Source: Chitinophagaceae bacterium (lineage in GTDB: Bacteria > Bacteroidota > Bacteroidia > Chitinophagales > Chitinophagaceae). Taken from it: DNA of 64,000 nt. The notes under the pieces are model-generated. The model was not told the origin of the DNA, ran no database searches, and worked only from the letters and a program-made list of their open reading frames with translations. Every line of letters begins with the position of its first letter. Position 1 is the stretch's first letter. The stretch spans positions 162,360 through 226,359 of the forward strand of contig JAFKGR010000006.1 in NCBI GenBank assembly GCA_017307735.1, written 5' to 3'. Positions 8,487 through 18,444 of this stretch are shown here, piece by piece. The position numbers were made by a program, and so were the translations under genes.

Positions 8487-9713
8487 TCAGCCGGCCGGCA
8501 TTATCACTTTGGCCTGAACCATCTGATCGCTTGTATTTCCAATTGTAAAAACAGAATTTCCATTGTGCAGAAACTGGAGCCGGTTTTTTGTGCTGTTGAT
8601 CCCAAACCCTTCCGCACCACGCTGAATGGAACCCGAATTTTCAACGACGAGTTCTAATTTATTATTCTGCAACCTGGAAATGACATTAATCACTCCTCCG
8701 CTGACACGCTTGCTGATCCCATGCTTGATGGCATTTTCGACAAGTGTCTGCAACATCATCGGAGGCACCGACTTATTTAATGTCTCTTCCTGAATATCAA
8801 AATTTACAATAAGCCTTTCTTCAAAACGTATCTGCTCCAGAGCAAGGTAATCACGAACGATGTTCAATTCGCGTTCCAATGGCACAGTCTCCATTTTCTC
8901 CACCTGGAGGCTGCTCCTCAAAATATTTGACAATTCAGTAATTGCTGTTCTCGCGCGATTTGGGTTTTCCTCGACAAGCGCACGGATACTGTTTAACGAA
9001 TTAAAAATAAAATGTGGATTAATATGGGATTTTATCGTCTTTATCTCGAGCTCCTTAACTGTCTTTTCAAGTTGCAGCCGGTCCACTTCTGCCTTTCTGT
9101 TTCTCAACACAAAGTGCCACGCCATGTAAAGAAGCAGCCACAAAGCAATGAGGATGAAATTAAAAAGGAGGTCCCACCAAAACCTTCCCTTTCTTGGATT
9201 TTCAAACTTCCATACCCCATTCTCATCCCGGTGCCATCCGGTATTGCTCTCAATTTTTGCTACCTTCTGGTAACTGACAGAATCCGTGTTCTTCAGGTCT
9301 GGTTTGGAATAATAATCAGCCGGCAACTCTGCCTCCTTTTCCATATTCTTTGCATTTACCAATGCCTTATCCCTCTCATAATTTGCCAGAGAATTATTCG
9401 TCAGTACCGCTGTATAACGGGCGCCATAATAACTCACAAGTCCTGTAGCGGCCACACTTAAAATAAATACTGCAATGATCTTATTGGTAGAAGCTTCTAT
9501 CCACGAAGTCTTCTTCAATACAGCACGCAGCAAATGTGTTGATAATATATACCAGGTAAATTGAATAAACAGGACAGTTATAAAAAGTTGTCCTGTTTTC
9601 CCGTTAAAATAATAATCGCGGGCAAAGAGATATACAAAAAATATATTGAGCAGAATCCACCCTCCCCAACCCAAAATCTGGCAGGCCCAATATCGATAGG
9701 TTTTGTTTTTCAT
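8487..9713 (-). CDS. LytS-type sensor histidine kinase
   Basis: The 408-residue membrane kinase has about four hydrophobic helices (residues ~10-30, 42-65, 78-98 and ~185-205). A charged sensor segment with DENGVWKFENPRKGRFWWD lies before the last helix. The cytoplasmic kinase region has the His_kinase H-box IKSHINPHFIFNSLNSIR and the N-box LQTLVENAIKHGISKR. The ATG at 9713 is preferred; the frame stays open to 9764, but the extra 17 residues (KTFKCNGKRCFNF) do not look like family sequence. It is co-transcribed with the response regulator downstream. The signal sensed is unknown. Confidence 0.93.
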   Translation of the reverse strand: MKNKTYRYWACQILGWGGWILLNIFFVYLFARDYYFNGKTGQLFITVLFIQFTWYILSTHLLRAVLKKTSWIEASTNKIIAVFILSVAATGLVSYYGARYTAVLTNNSLANYERDKALVNAKNMEKEAELPADYYSKPDLKNTDSVSYQKVAKIESNTGWHRDENGVWKFENPRKGRFWWDLLFNFILIALWLLLYMAWHFVLRNRKAEVDRLQLEKTVKELEIKTIKSHINPHFIFNSLNSIRALVEENPNRARTAITELSNILRSSLQVEKMETVPLERELNIVRDYLALEQIRFEERLIVNFDIQEETLNKSVPPMMLQTLVENAIKHGISKRVSGGVINVISRLQNNKLELVVENSGSIQRGAEGFGINSTKNRLQFLHNGNSVFTIGNTSDQMVQAKVIMPAG

Positions 9714-9927
9714 TGATACGAAATTAAAACACCTTTTGCCATTGCATTTGAAGGTTTTGATCAATGGCTTTTGCCTTATTTGAAAGGTCTTTTACATTTT
9801 ACAAATTTTATGACTGCTAAAAATACAATTTTTTATGGGGTGAATTCTCATTCCAAACCCGCATATTTACACATCTTTCTGATCAATTAATTTTTTGAAT
9901 GAAAAAAGGCTATTAATTTTAGCATCA

Positions 9928-10959
9928 ATGAATCAGAACCTGAACAGCGATAAAGAGGGCTTAACAGCAGCAGATAAAGAGTTTGAAAACAACATCCGGC
10001 CAACCGTACTGAAAGAATTTTCAGGACAGCAGCAGATTATCGATAATCTCAAAGTATTTATTAAAGCAGCCAAACAACGCGGCGAAGCATTGGATCACAT
10101 CCTTTTTCACGGCCCTCCCGGATTGGGCAAAACCACTCTCAGCCGGATTGTCGCCAATGAATTGGGTGTAAATATTAAAGAAACCAGCGGGCCCGTCATT
10201 GAAAAACCCGGCGACCTTGCCGGATTGCTGACCAATCTTGAGCCACACGATGTATTGTTTATTGATGAAATTCACCGGCTCAGCAATGTGGTTGAAGAAT
10301 ATTTGTATGCAGCGATGGAAGATTACCGGATCGATATCATGATTGATACCGGCCCGAATGCACGAAGTGTACAAATTAATCTGAATCCATTTACGCTTAT
10401 TGGAGCAACTACAAGAAGTGGGTTATTAACCGCACCATTACTGAGCAGATTCGGCATCCGCAGCAGGCTGCAATATTACAATGCGGAAACACTTGAAAAA
10501 ATCATTCATCGAAGCTGCCATATTTTAAGCACCAAAATCACAAGCGATGCGGCCCGCGAAATTGCCGGACGAAGCAGAGGTACACCACGTATCGCCAACG
10601 GATTATTGCGACGCGTTCGCGACTTTGCCCAGGTGCTGAGCAACGGAATCATCGACATAGGAATTACCAAACATGCTTTAAATGCATTGAATGTGGATGA
10701 ATACGGACTCGACGAAATGGACAACAGGATTCTCAGCGCCATCATTGAAAAATTTAAAGGCGGACCTGTCGGAATTACCACCATTGCTACGGCCGTGGGT
10801 GAAGAAACAGGAACAATTGAAGAAGTATATGAACCGTTTTTAATTCAGGAAGGTTTTATTATGCGTACACCCCGAGGCCGCGAAGCCACTGATAAAGCTT
10901 ACAAGCATTTGGGTAAATGGCCTGACAGACAGGGCGGTTCAAAAGGATTATTTGATTAG
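9928..10959 (+). CDS. ruvB: Holliday junction branch migration DNA helicase RuvB
   Basis: The 343-residue AAA+ motor drives RuvA-dependent branch migration in recombinational repair. The characteristic N-terminus [20 protein letters not shown] is followed by Walker [12 protein letters not shown], Walker [18 protein letters not shown], sensor 1 [19 protein letters not shown], and a winged-helix C-terminus ([30 protein letters not shown]...TPRGR). The ATG at 9928 gives the usual RuvB length; an in-frame TTG at 9895 would add eleven residues. ruvA and ruvC are not adjacent, as is common in Bacteroidota. Confidence 0.97.
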   Translation: MNQNLNSDKEGLTAADKEFENNIRPTVLKEFSGQQQIIDNLKVFIKAAKQRGEALDHILFHGPPGLGKTTLSRIVANELGVNIKETSGPVIEKPGDLAGLLTNLEPHDVLFIDEIHRLSNVVEEYLYAAMEDYRIDIMIDTGPNARSVQINLNPFTLIGATTRSGLLTAPLLSRFGIRSRLQYYNAETLEKIIHRSCHILSTKITSDAAREIAGRSRGTPRIANGLLRRVRDFAQVLSNGIIDIGITKHALNALNVDEYGLDEMDNRILSAIIEKFKGGPVGITTIATAVGEETGTIEEVYEPFLIQEGFIMRTPRGREATDKAYKHLGKWPDRQGGSKGLFD

Positions 10960-10973
10960 TGAACGTTTTTCTC

Positions 10974-11669
10974 ATGGTATATCTCATCCCCACATTACTT
11001 TCGGAAGATGCAAAGGAAACGATACCTCCTTATGTCATGGAATGCGTGAGAAAGTGTAATGTATTTTTTGCTGAAAATCTGCGGACAGCGAGAAGATTTT
11101 TAAAAAAGATGGACACTTCAATTGTTATCGATAATTATGAATGGTATGAGATTGGAGAAAACGAAAAAGAAGTCATTGATTCTTTCAAAAATCATTTGAA
11201 AAAAAAATCCGTCATTGGAATTTTGAGTGAAGCTGGTTGTCCCGGCGTTGCTGATCCGGGGCAAATTTTGGTGAATGTAGCTCAGGAATGGGGAGAAAAA
11301 GTCAGGCCATTGGTTGGACCATCATCCATTTTATTGGCTCTGATGGCAAGTGGAATGAACGGGCAGCATTTTACATTCAATGGTTATTTGCCGGTCAAAA
11401 AAGATGACAGGATCAGGAAGTTAAAACAGCTCGAAGAAGATTCAGGAAAAAGGAATTGCACTCAGATTTTTATTGAAACACCCTACCGGAATGAATCCCT
11501 GCTGGCCGACATCCTTGAAACATGCAATCCCAAAACCCTGCTTTGCATCGGATGTGAAATAACCGGAAAAGAAGAGTGGATAAAGACTTTGCCCATCTCA
11601 AAATGGAAAAAGGAAGAAACACGGTTTCACAAAAAAACAGCCATCTTTTTAATACAAAAGAAATATTAA
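10974..11669 (+). CDS. SAM-dependent tetrapyrrole-methylase-fold methyltransferase, RsmI-like
   Basis: This 231-residue protein has the TP-methylase fold of RsmI (16S rRNA ribose methyltransferase): it begins VYLIPTLL and contains GILSEAGCPGVADPGQILVN, VGPSSILLALMASGMNGQ and FIETPYRNESLL. It is shorter than E. coli RsmI (286) and lacks the C-terminal region, so it resembles the short RsmI-like paralogs seen in Bacteroidota; the substrate is therefore uncertain. The ATG at 10974 matches the family start MxYLIPT. A GTG at 10959, overlapping the ruvB stop, would add five residues. The genes are directly adjacent and probably share a transcript. Confidence 0.85.
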   Translation: MVYLIPTLLSEDAKETIPPYVMECVRKCNVFFAENLRTARRFLKKMDTSIVIDNYEWYEIGENEKEVIDSFKNHLKKKSVIGILSEAGCPGVADPGQILVNVAQEWGEKVRPLVGPSSILLALMASGMNGQHFTFNGYLPVKKDDRIRKLKQLEEDSGKRNCTQIFIETPYRNESLLADILETCNPKTLLCIGCEITGKEEWIKTLPISKWKKEETRFHKKTAIFLIQKKY

Positions 11670-11847
11670 TACATTACCGAATGTCATCTGACAGGCAATT
11701 GAATCCCCAGACCTGATGCAGCCAGATTTTCCTTTAACTATCCCTAATAAATAATTTGTTATAAAACGAAAGATTTAGGTCAGAATTAATGACATTTTCA
11801 TGCTTTTTGCATCTATTGTTTCAGAACATTAAAAAATAAATCAGACT

Positions 11848-12336
11848 ATGAAAACTCTATTATTATCGTTGTTGGCATTGACCCTGTCAGTCGGTGCTTC
11901 AGCACAGAAAAGAACAACGGCTCCGAGAACGAGGATGCCGAGGATGCATTCAAGGGTTTATGTAGTTCCTTCAGTTTCTTTATACGGTGGATGGGGCTGG
12001 GGATTGGGTTTCCCTTACGGGTATTATGGATATCCCTTCGGGTATTTTAACTATCCCTTCTATGCGCCCTACGCATACAGGTCACCAAGAGCAGTGGCAC
12101 TGAATAATCAGATCAACACTATCAAATCACAGTACAAATTCAAAATTAAAGCAGTACGCAAGGATAAAGCTTTGGACAAGGCTCAGAAAAAACAAGAAAT
12201 ACTTTCACTCAAATCACAGAGAGAAAGTGACATTGCAAATGCCCAGTACGAGTTCTATCATCCAAAAGCCAATAAACCTATAAAACAAAATAACAATTCA
12301 GAAGACCAGACAAATAATAATAACCTGTCATCTTAG
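11848..12336 (+). CDS. Small secreted Gly/Tyr/Phe-rich protein of unknown function
   Basis: This 162-residue product has a signal peptide (cleavage after ASAQ). A low-complexity middle segment of about 50 residues is built from Gly, Tyr, Pro and Phe (GFPYGYYGYPFGYFNYPFY). A highly charged Lys/Gln helix follows (QINTIKSQYKFKIKAVRKDK...), and the tail is Asn-rich. The arrangement suggests an envelope-associated or surface-layer protein with one aromatic and one basic helical part; no family was recognised. It has its own terminator at 12363-12398. Confidence 0.75.
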   Translation: MKTLLLSLLALTLSVGASAQKRTTAPRTRMPRMHSRVYVVPSVSLYGGWGWGLGFPYGYYGYPFGYFNYPFYAPYAYRSPRAVALNNQINTIKSQYKFKIKAVRKDKALDKAQKKQEILSLKSQRESDIANAQYEFYHPKANKPIKQNNNSEDQTNNNNLSS

Positions 12337-12639
12337 TAAGTAAGAATAAAATTATTTACTTCACCGGCGGTTTCAGAAATGGAACTGCCGGTTTTTTTAT
12401 CCTTACAAAAAAATAATAGTGAAAATCAAATCGCCATAGAATACTTTATTTCTTATAAACTTACAATTATCCATTTTGGTAAAAACTTTCTGTCGAATAC
12501 CGGACTGCGTCATTTTTTTTGTAACCTCTAATAACCTTTGTTCCTCAAAGAAGCAAATACATTAGAGAATCCGAAACCTGATGATGATTTCATATCTGAT
12601 GGATTCAGACTAAAAGATTAATTTAAATAATATTCGATT
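12337..12639. other. Intergenic region before mqo
   Basis: It holds the intrinsic terminator of the preceding gene and an AT-rich stretch leading to the GTG start of mqo. No gene or clear promoter motif was recognised. Confidence 0.5.
12363..12398 (+). terminator. Intrinsic terminator
   Basis: A 12-bp stem (ACCGGCGGTTTC at 12363-12374 pairing with GGAACTGCCGGT at 12381-12392, with two G-U pairs) and a 6-nt loop are followed by seven T residues. It lies 26 bp after the stop of the Gly/Tyr-rich protein gene. Confidence 0.85.
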
Positions 12640-14157
12640 GTGGGAAACGAAAATATTGTAAAGGAATATGTGCTTGTGGGTGCGGGAATCATGAGCGCTA
12701 CATTGGGTGTACTCTTAAAAGAAACAGATCCTGATTCAAAAATTACAATCATTGAAAGATTAAAGGAACCGGCGAGAGAAAGTTCAGCTTCATGGAACAA
12801 CGCGGGAACCGGACACGGCGGCATGTGTGAAATGAATTATACGCCTGAACGCCCCGACGGAAGCATTGATACTGCCAAAGCTCTTAAAGTGAATGAAGAG
12901 TTTGAAATTTCAAAACAGTTTTGGGCCTGGCTGGTAGCCAAAAATAAAATTGCCGGTGATTTTATAACATCCACACCTCATATAAGTTTTGTGTTTGGAG
13001 AAAAAGATATTGCCTTTCTGGAAAAACGAGTTGAGGCTATGAAAAAATTCCCTCAGTTTAATACCATGGCATTTTCAAAAGATCGTGAAGTTTTAAAAAA
13101 ATGGGTACCCCTGATGATGAAAGACCGCCCACAAAGTGATAAGGTGGCGGCGAGCAGAATGATCGAAGGAGCGGATGTCAATTATGGGTACCTCACGAAT
13201 TATCTTCTCAAATATCTGGCATCGCAAAAGGGTGTGGTTCTCATCACCAATTGTGAAGCCAAAGACATCCGGAAGTCGGATTCAGGTAAGAAATGGATTG
13301 TAAAATGCAGGGATTTCTCTGCTAAACAGAAAAAAGAATTCCGGGCAGATTTTGTGTTTATTGGGGCCGGCGGCAGGGCTCTCAATCTTTTGCAGAAAAC
13401 AAAAATCCCGGAATCGAAAGGCTACGGAGGATTTCCGGTCAGTGGCCTGTGGCTGATTTGTGCCAACCAGGAAGTGGTGTCGCAACACAATGCCAAGGTT
13501 TATGGCAAAGCCGCACTGGGCGCACCCCCGATGTCAGTGCCGCATCTTGACAGAAGAAAAATCAAAGGTGAAAAAGAATTGTTGTTCGGGCCGTTTGCAG
13601 GATTTTCAACTAAATTTTTAAAACACGGATCGTACTGGGATTTCTTCCGCTCTCTGGGTTTGGGAAATTTAATCCCGATGATGCAGGTAGGTATCCACAA
13701 TTTTTCTCTGATCAAATATCTGGTAAGCCAGGTACTACTCAGGCCTCAAAAAAGACTGGAAGAACTGCGGAAGTTTTATCCTGATGCAAAAATGAAAGAC
13801 TGGAAATTGAGTATCGCAGGTCAAAGAGTACAGATTATCAAAGACGAGAAAACAAAAGGCGGGACTTTGGAATTCGGAACAGAAGTTGTTCATTCGGCTG
13901 ATGGATCGGTAGCGGCCCTTCTGGGCGCATCACCCGGCGCTTCCACCTCGGTCTATATCATTCTTGATGTTTTGAAAAGTTCTTTTCCTGAATTACTTCA
14001 AAAAGAATCTGTTTTGAAGAAGCTAAAAGAGATGATCCCATCGTATGGAACCTCTTTACAAGATCACGGAGAATTACTTCTCAAAATCAGGGAAAACTCT
14101 CACAGAATTCTCGGACTCAAAATGGGAAAGATCACAGATCTTGAAAAGGCAGGATAA
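12640..14157 (+). CDS. mqo: Malate:quinone oxidoreductase
   Basis: The 505-residue FAD enzyme oxidises L-malate to oxaloacetate and passes electrons to the quinone pool, bypassing malate dehydrogenase. The N-terminal dinucleotide-binding motif is VLVGAGIMSATLGVLLKE; other family blocks are IIERLKEPARESSASWNNAGTG, GHGGMCEMNYTP, ADFVFIGAGGRALNLLQK and the C-terminal VAALLGASPGASTSV. Length fits the Mqo family (about 490-550). The start is GTG; no in-frame ATG lies before the FAD-binding motif. Confidence 0.95.
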   Translation: MGNENIVKEYVLVGAGIMSATLGVLLKETDPDSKITIIERLKEPARESSASWNNAGTGHGGMCEMNYTPERPDGSIDTAKALKVNEEFEISKQFWAWLVAKNKIAGDFITSTPHISFVFGEKDIAFLEKRVEAMKKFPQFNTMAFSKDREVLKKWVPLMMKDRPQSDKVAASRMIEGADVNYGYLTNYLLKYLASQKGVVLITNCEAKDIRKSDSGKKWIVKCRDFSAKQKKEFRADFVFIGAGGRALNLLQKTKIPESKGYGGFPVSGLWLICANQEVVSQHNAKVYGKAALGAPPMSVPHLDRRKIKGEKELLFGPFAGFSTKFLKHGSYWDFFRSLGLGNLIPMMQVGIHNFSLIKYLVSQVLLRPQKRLEELRKFYPDAKMKDWKLSIAGQRVQIIKDEKTKGGTLEFGTEVVHSADGSVAALLGASPGASTSVYIILDVLKSSFPELLQKESVLKKLKEMIPSYGTSLQDHGELLLKIRENSHRILGLKMGKITDLEKAG

Positions 14158-14255
14158 GTCCGAATCTTTATTTGTGAAGGGAATAGTCTGATTTAAAAAT
14201 GAAACGAAAAATGATTGAATTTCTTTTAAATTAAAGTTTCGTTTAACCAACACTG

Positions 14256-15539
14256 TTATTCATAGGTAATCTTTTCAATAACGACTGGAACTGTCTTTTC
14301 CTCTTTATCAATTTTGGCTCTCAAAAACAAAGTTCCTGCAATACTGAATACACCCATAATTGCCATCGTGAACGGGGCGCCAATTGTGTCAGCAATGGTT
14401 CCCGAAACAAGGCTTCCGAATGGTGTCGTTCCCTGCAAGCTCATCGCATAAAAACTCATCACCCTTCCCCGTTTATCGTCATCGGTAAATAATTGCAATA
14501 ATGTATTTGTACAGGCGGTATGCATCATCTGAGCCAATCCTCCCGATGCCATAAAAATCAGGGAAAGCCACAACCATTTGCTGCCGCCAAAACAAAGCAG
14601 GCTGACACCCAATAAAATTCCGGTGTAATGAATCAGTTTTTTTAATAATCCTACAGAGTGATGGCTCGTCAGAAAAATGGCGCCAATGATGGCGCCCACT
14701 CCGGCGGCACTCATCAAAAATCCAAACGTATTGGCATTGCCATGCAAAATATCCTTTGCAAAAACAGGAGCCAAAGTCCGGAAAGAAGCATTGGAAAAAC
14801 TGATGATGGCAAGCAGGATCAGCAGGGTTTTCATGACGTGAAGTTTGCCCACATACCTGACTCCTTCTTTCAATTTCCTTATCACTTGTCCGGAAATTTC
14901 ACATCTTCCCGATTTCACTGTTATGCGCATCATGATGATTGAGGTAACTACAATTGCATAACTGAATGCATTGGCCATAAAACACCAGCCTTCGCCCACA
15001 GCCGTTATCAAAATGCCCGCAATGGATGGACCGATGAGCCGGGACAAATTAAATACGGTAGAATTGAACGCTATTGCATTTCCAAGAGCATCTTTATCTC
15101 CATCCACCATATCCACCACGAACGATTGCCTGACAGGTACCTCAAATGCATTAATGACTCCAAGAGAAAGACTTAACAGGATAATATGCCAGATTCGGAT
15201 AACCCCGGTAAACATCAGAATTGCCAAAAACAGCGCCTGCAAAGAAGCGAGGGTTTCAATCCGAATCAACGCTTTGCGTTTATCCCAACGATCAGCAAAG
15301 ACCCCGGCAAACGGGGCAATCATAAAAATCGGAATCTGTTCGCTGAAACCTACCAAACCCAGAATGAAAGGAGAATTTGTCATCTGGTAAGCCAGCCAGA
15401 TCATGGCCACGCGTTGGATGAGGGTGCCGATCTGAGACATACTTTGCCCAACCACATAAAGTCGGTAATTGCGATGTGTAAGTGCAATTTGTTGTTCGAA
15501 GTAAACTCTGATTACATTCTTCCTCTTCTTTTCAACCAT
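14256..15539 (-). CDS. MFS transporter, EntS/MFS_3-like exporter
   Basis: This 427-residue protein has about twelve membrane helices. It opens with NYRLYVVGQSMSQIGTLIQR and has the A-motif-like loop GVFADRWDKRKAL between helices 2 and 3, both typical of the MFS_3 (EntS-type) exporters. The ATG at 15539 (VEKKRKNVIRVYFEQ) is preferred; the frame remains open to 15638 but the additional 33 residues are not hydrophobic or family-like. The gene stands alone, convergent with mqo. The substrate is not evident; relatives export siderophores or drugs. Confidence 0.9.
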   Translation of the reverse strand: MVEKKRKNVIRVYFEQQIALTHRNYRLYVVGQSMSQIGTLIQRVAMIWLAYQMTNSPFILGLVGFSEQIPIFMIAPFAGVFADRWDKRKALIRIETLASLQALFLAILMFTGVIRIWHIILLSLSLGVINAFEVPVRQSFVVDMVDGDKDALGNAIAFNSTVFNLSRLIGPSIAGILITAVGEGWCFMANAFSYAIVVTSIIMMRITVKSGRCEISGQVIRKLKEGVRYVGKLHVMKTLLILLAIISFSNASFRTLAPVFAKDILHGNANTFGFLMSAAGVGAIIGAIFLTSHHSVGLLKKLIHYTGILLGVSLLCFGGSKWLWLSLIFMASGGLAQMMHTACTNTLLQLFTDDDKRGRVMSFYAMSLQGTTPFGSLVSGTIADTIGAPFTMAIMGVFSIAGTLFLRAKIDKEEKTVPVVIEKITYE

Positions 15540-15754
15540 AGCATTCCAATGAAGTGGATTCAAACAAAAATCCTTCCTTATATCCCGGGCTGAATACAAG
15601 GTGGATCCTCCTCCAAAATCAATAACCTGAAACCGCAAAAGTACAATTGCAGAATTCCGTCACGGTAATTATTTTGAAAAAAAATCCACTCTCAGTTATT
15701 GCAGTCTATTAAAACGAATTTGTTTAATAACCAATTTTGTCATATTCATTGCAC

Positions 15755-16381
15755 ATGACTAATATTACCGGGGTGCTTCAAAAGCTTCCCCAATCTTTTT
15801 ATGACAGAGCTGATGTGTTGGCCATTGCAAAAGAATTATTGGGAAAAATAATTGTAACTCACATCAACGGGCAAACTACCTCAGGCAGAATTGTAGAAGA
15901 TGAAGCCTACATCGCTTTCATTGACAATGCTTCACACAGCTTTGGCGGCAGGCGTACGGAACGCAACGAACACATGTATGCAGCCGCAGGCACAGCCTAC
16001 ATATACATTTGCTACGGCCTGCATCAGATGATGAATGTGGTAACCAACAAAAAAGGTGTACCGGATGCTATTCTCATCCGGGCTGTGGAACCGCTTGCCG
16101 GTATTAACATCATGTGTACACGAACTTCAAAAGAAAAATCCGACCACACCATTACACGCGGCCCGGGAAACGTGGGCAAGGCTCTGGGAATTCATAAACA
16201 ATACAGCGGGGAATCCCTTTCAGGAAACCGGATTTATTTATGTGATGACGGTTTCAGACCTGAGAAAAATTCCATAGGTATATCAGAGAGAATCGGTGTG
16301 GAAGGTGCAGGCAAAGATGCCCGGTTGCCATACCGGTTTTACATAAAAAATAATCTCTATGTAAGTGGAAAGAGAAAATAA
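15755..16381 (+). CDS. 3-methyladenine DNA glycosylase (AAG/MPG family)
   Basis: The 208-residue base-excision repair enzyme removes alkylated purines. Signatures of the AAG fold are LLGKIIVTHINGQTTSGRIV, EDEAYIAFIDNASHSF, the active-site region RTERNEHMYAAAGTAYIYICYG, MMNVVTNKKGVPDAILIRAVEP, and TRGPGNVGKALGI. The E of VEDEAY corresponds to the catalytic glutamate. The ATG at 15755 is preferred over a TTG six codons upstream. It lies 56 bp upstream of gap in the same direction, but gap has its own promoter motif. Confidence 0.95.
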   Translation: MTNITGVLQKLPQSFYDRADVLAIAKELLGKIIVTHINGQTTSGRIVEDEAYIAFIDNASHSFGGRRTERNEHMYAAAGTAYIYICYGLHQMMNVVTNKKGVPDAILIRAVEPLAGINIMCTRTSKEKSDHTITRGPGNVGKALGIHKQYSGESLSGNRIYLCDDGFRPEKNSIGISERIGVEGAGKDARLPYRFYIKNNLYVSGKRK

Positions 16382-16393
16382 ACAGAGTTAATG

Positions 16394-16401
16394 TAACTTT
16401 G
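16394..16401 (+). promoter_or_regulatory. -7 promoter element for gap
   Basis: TAACTTTG matches the Bacteroidota TAnnTTTG consensus and is followed by GC, 37 bp before the gap ATG. Confidence 0.5.
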
Positions 16402-16437
16402 CAACCTCAAATTTAAAAATTCAAAAACGATTGTAAA

Positions 16438-17454
16438 ATGGAAAAAGTAAAAGTTGCCATCAACGGTTTTGGCAGAATCGGCCGTTTGGTGTACAGACAG
16501 ATCTTTGAAATGCCGGATATTGATATTGTGGCCGTAAATGATTTGACAGATCCGCGTCAGTTGGCACATCTTCTCAAATATGATAGTGCACAGGGAACTT
16601 TCCAGGCAGATATAAAATTCACAGATAATTCAATTACAGTAAATGGGGATGAATTTAGGGTTTATGCAGAAAAAGATCCTTCACAAATTCCCTGGGGGAA
16701 ACACAATGTAGATGTGGTTATTGAAAGTACCGGTTTATTTGTAGAACCTGAAAAAGCAAGGGCTCACCTGAAAGCAGGCGCAAAGAAAGTGGTGATAAGC
16801 GCACCCGCCAAGAAAGAAAAAGTAAAAACAATCGTGTTCAATGTAAACCATCAGGTATTGGATGGTAGTGAAGATGTTATTTCATGTGCAAGCTGCACAA
16901 CCAACTGCCTGGCTCCGATGGCCAAAGTACTCAATGATACCTTTGGAATCGTTAACGGATTAATGACTACCATTCACGCGCAGACCAATGATCAAAACAC
17001 ATTGGATGCACCTCACCGCAAAGGAGATTTGCGCAGGGCAAGAGCAGCTTCTTACAATATCGTACCTACCAGCACGGGCGCCGCAAAAGCGATTGGCCTG
17101 GTGATTCCTGATCTGGATGGGAAGCTGGATGGCGTGGCACAACGCGTACCGGTTATCACAGGTTCTATCACAGAACTGACATGTATCCTGAAAAAGAAAA
17201 CTTCAGTAGCTGAAGTAAATGCAGCCATGAAGGCCGCATCCAACGAAAGCTTTGGATACACCGAGGATGAATTGGTAAGCTCAGATATCGTCGGCATGCA
17301 CTATGGTTCATTACTGGATGGCACCCAGACAGCCGTCATTACCAACGGAGATCAGCAATTGGTAAGGGTTGCAAGCTGGTACGATAACGAAATGAGCTAC
17401 GTTTCACAATTGGTAAGAACAGTGGTTTATTTTGCTAAACTGATTAAGAAATAA
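16438..17454 (+). CDS. gap: Type I glyceraldehyde-3-phosphate dehydrogenase
   Basis: This 338-residue glycolytic enzyme oxidises glyceraldehyde-3-phosphate to 1,3-bisphosphoglycerate. It shows the NAD-binding N-terminus [17 protein letters not shown], the catalytic Cys in [19 protein letters not shown], the catalytic His in [11 protein letters not shown], and the substrate-binding [21 protein letters not shown] and SWYDNEMSY. The acidic Asp in the VNDL segment suggests NAD rather than NADP preference. It has its own promoter motif upstream and an intrinsic terminator downstream, so it is probably monocistronic and highly expressed. Confidence 0.97.
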   Translation: MEKVKVAINGFGRIGRLVYRQIFEMPDIDIVAVNDLTDPRQLAHLLKYDSAQGTFQADIKFTDNSITVNGDEFRVYAEKDPSQIPWGKHNVDVVIESTGLFVEPEKARAHLKAGAKKVVISAPAKKEKVKTIVFNVNHQVLDGSEDVISCASCTTNCLAPMAKVLNDTFGIVNGLMTTIHAQTNDQNTLDAPHRKGDLRRARAASYNIVPTSTGAAKAIGLVIPDLDGKLDGVAQRVPVITGSITELTCILKKKTSVAEVNAAMKAASNESFGYTEDELVSSDIVGMHYGSLLDGTQTAVITNGDQQLVRVASWYDNEMSYVSQLVRTVVYFAKLIKK

Positions 17455-17509
17455 GTATAAAATTCCCGGGGGTTTAGTCCGGATAGATTTTATTGATAAT
17501 TAAAAGATT

Positions 17510-17541
17510 CAGGCCGCAATTGATTTGTGGCCTGTTTTTTT
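17510..17541 (+). terminator. Intrinsic terminator after gap
   Basis: The 10-bp stem CAGGCCGCAA (17510-17519) / TTGTGGCCTG (17525-17534), with one G-U pair and a 5-nt loop, is followed by seven T residues. Confidence 0.85.
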
Positions 17542-17982
17542 GTATTACATGGATATAACCGTTAGCACTAAAAACCCTTAGAGGCCTTATTGATTCAGGC
17601 TTGGTGAGATTTTCGTCACAAAGAACCTCCAATAAAGTACCATGTTGTAAAAAACTGAGTCGATTTAGAAAAACTTAAGAAGATTTAAATCTTAAAGATT
17701 TTATTATCAAATGAGATTCTCCGCACGGATCAGGCTATTTTTTCATGCCGGATATCATTAAATATTTCACTCCACCCGAATTGCATTTCTATTAATCAAC
17801 GGAAACAAAGTGTAACGAATGATAAAAATTTAACCAGGATTAATTTCGAATTGAAGCAGATGATGAACACTGTTGATATGTAAATATTATATTGAACTTC
17901 TGTGCTATATTTGATACAAGGAATTTTTTTTCAAAAACAATAAGCTGCTTTTACTGTAAATTTTAATAAAAGGAAATCATTT
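17542..17982. other. Intergenic region with a candidate promoter near its end
   Basis: An AT-rich stretch without a convincing reading frame. A TATATTTG element at 17906-17913 fits a -7 box for the small secreted protein at 17983, leaving a leader of about 65 bases. Nothing else was recognised. Confidence 0.4.
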
Positions 17983-18408
17983 ATGAAATCATTTCTGTTT
18001 CTGAGTATGATGCTTTTTGTTATGAGTGTGTACGCACAAGACAATCAACAAAAAGACATTACGGATACCCAATGCGATAAGGTCTTTACCCGATGCGAGG
18101 AACCTCCTTCTTTGAAGAATGGAACAAAAGAATATCAAAAACTTTTGACAGATTATTTAAATGAAAAAAATCAACTTCCGACAGAAGGATCAGCTACACT
18201 TTATTTAAAAATCTCAAAAACAGGGGAGGTGCTTGATGTCAATATAAGAGACCATTCAATAAAGGGAGTTGAAAAGCTCGTGTCGGCAATCAAGAATTTT
18301 AAAAATGAATGGAAGGCCGGGAAGCAAAACAAACGCCTGGTCTGCGCTTATGTTAGGGTTGAAATAGGAGCTAATCACAACAAAATAAAAGTCCGCTTAG
18401 AGGGGTAA
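17983..18408 (+). CDS. Small secreted protein with a possible TonB C-terminal-like fold
   Basis: A 141-residue protein with a clear signal peptide (ending MSVYAQ). The mature part has two cysteines in DTQCDKVFTRCEEPPSL and then a region GSATLYLKISKTGEVLDVNIRD...VEKLVSAIKNFKNEWKAGKQN...VCAYVRVEI. That pattern resembles the beta-alpha-beta fold of TonB C-terminal-type domains common in secreted Bacteroidota proteins (V.F.I...G.V..v.v), but the usual membrane anchor and proline-rich linker are missing. It is therefore not a conventional TonB. Function unknown. Confidence 0.7.
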   Translation: MKSFLFLSMMLFVMSVYAQDNQQKDITDTQCDKVFTRCEEPPSLKNGTKEYQKLLTDYLNEKNQLPTEGSATLYLKISKTGEVLDVNIRDHSIKGVEKLVSAIKNFKNEWKAGKQNKRLVCAYVRVEIGANHNKIKVRLEG

Positions 18409-18444
18409 GAAAAAAATAATCCTCCTCCCAACAATAACCCGCAA

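Noticed and set aside
17983..18408. A true TonB protein
   Set aside because: It has no membrane anchor or proline-rich linker and is shorter than TonB, so only a C-terminal-like fold was noted.
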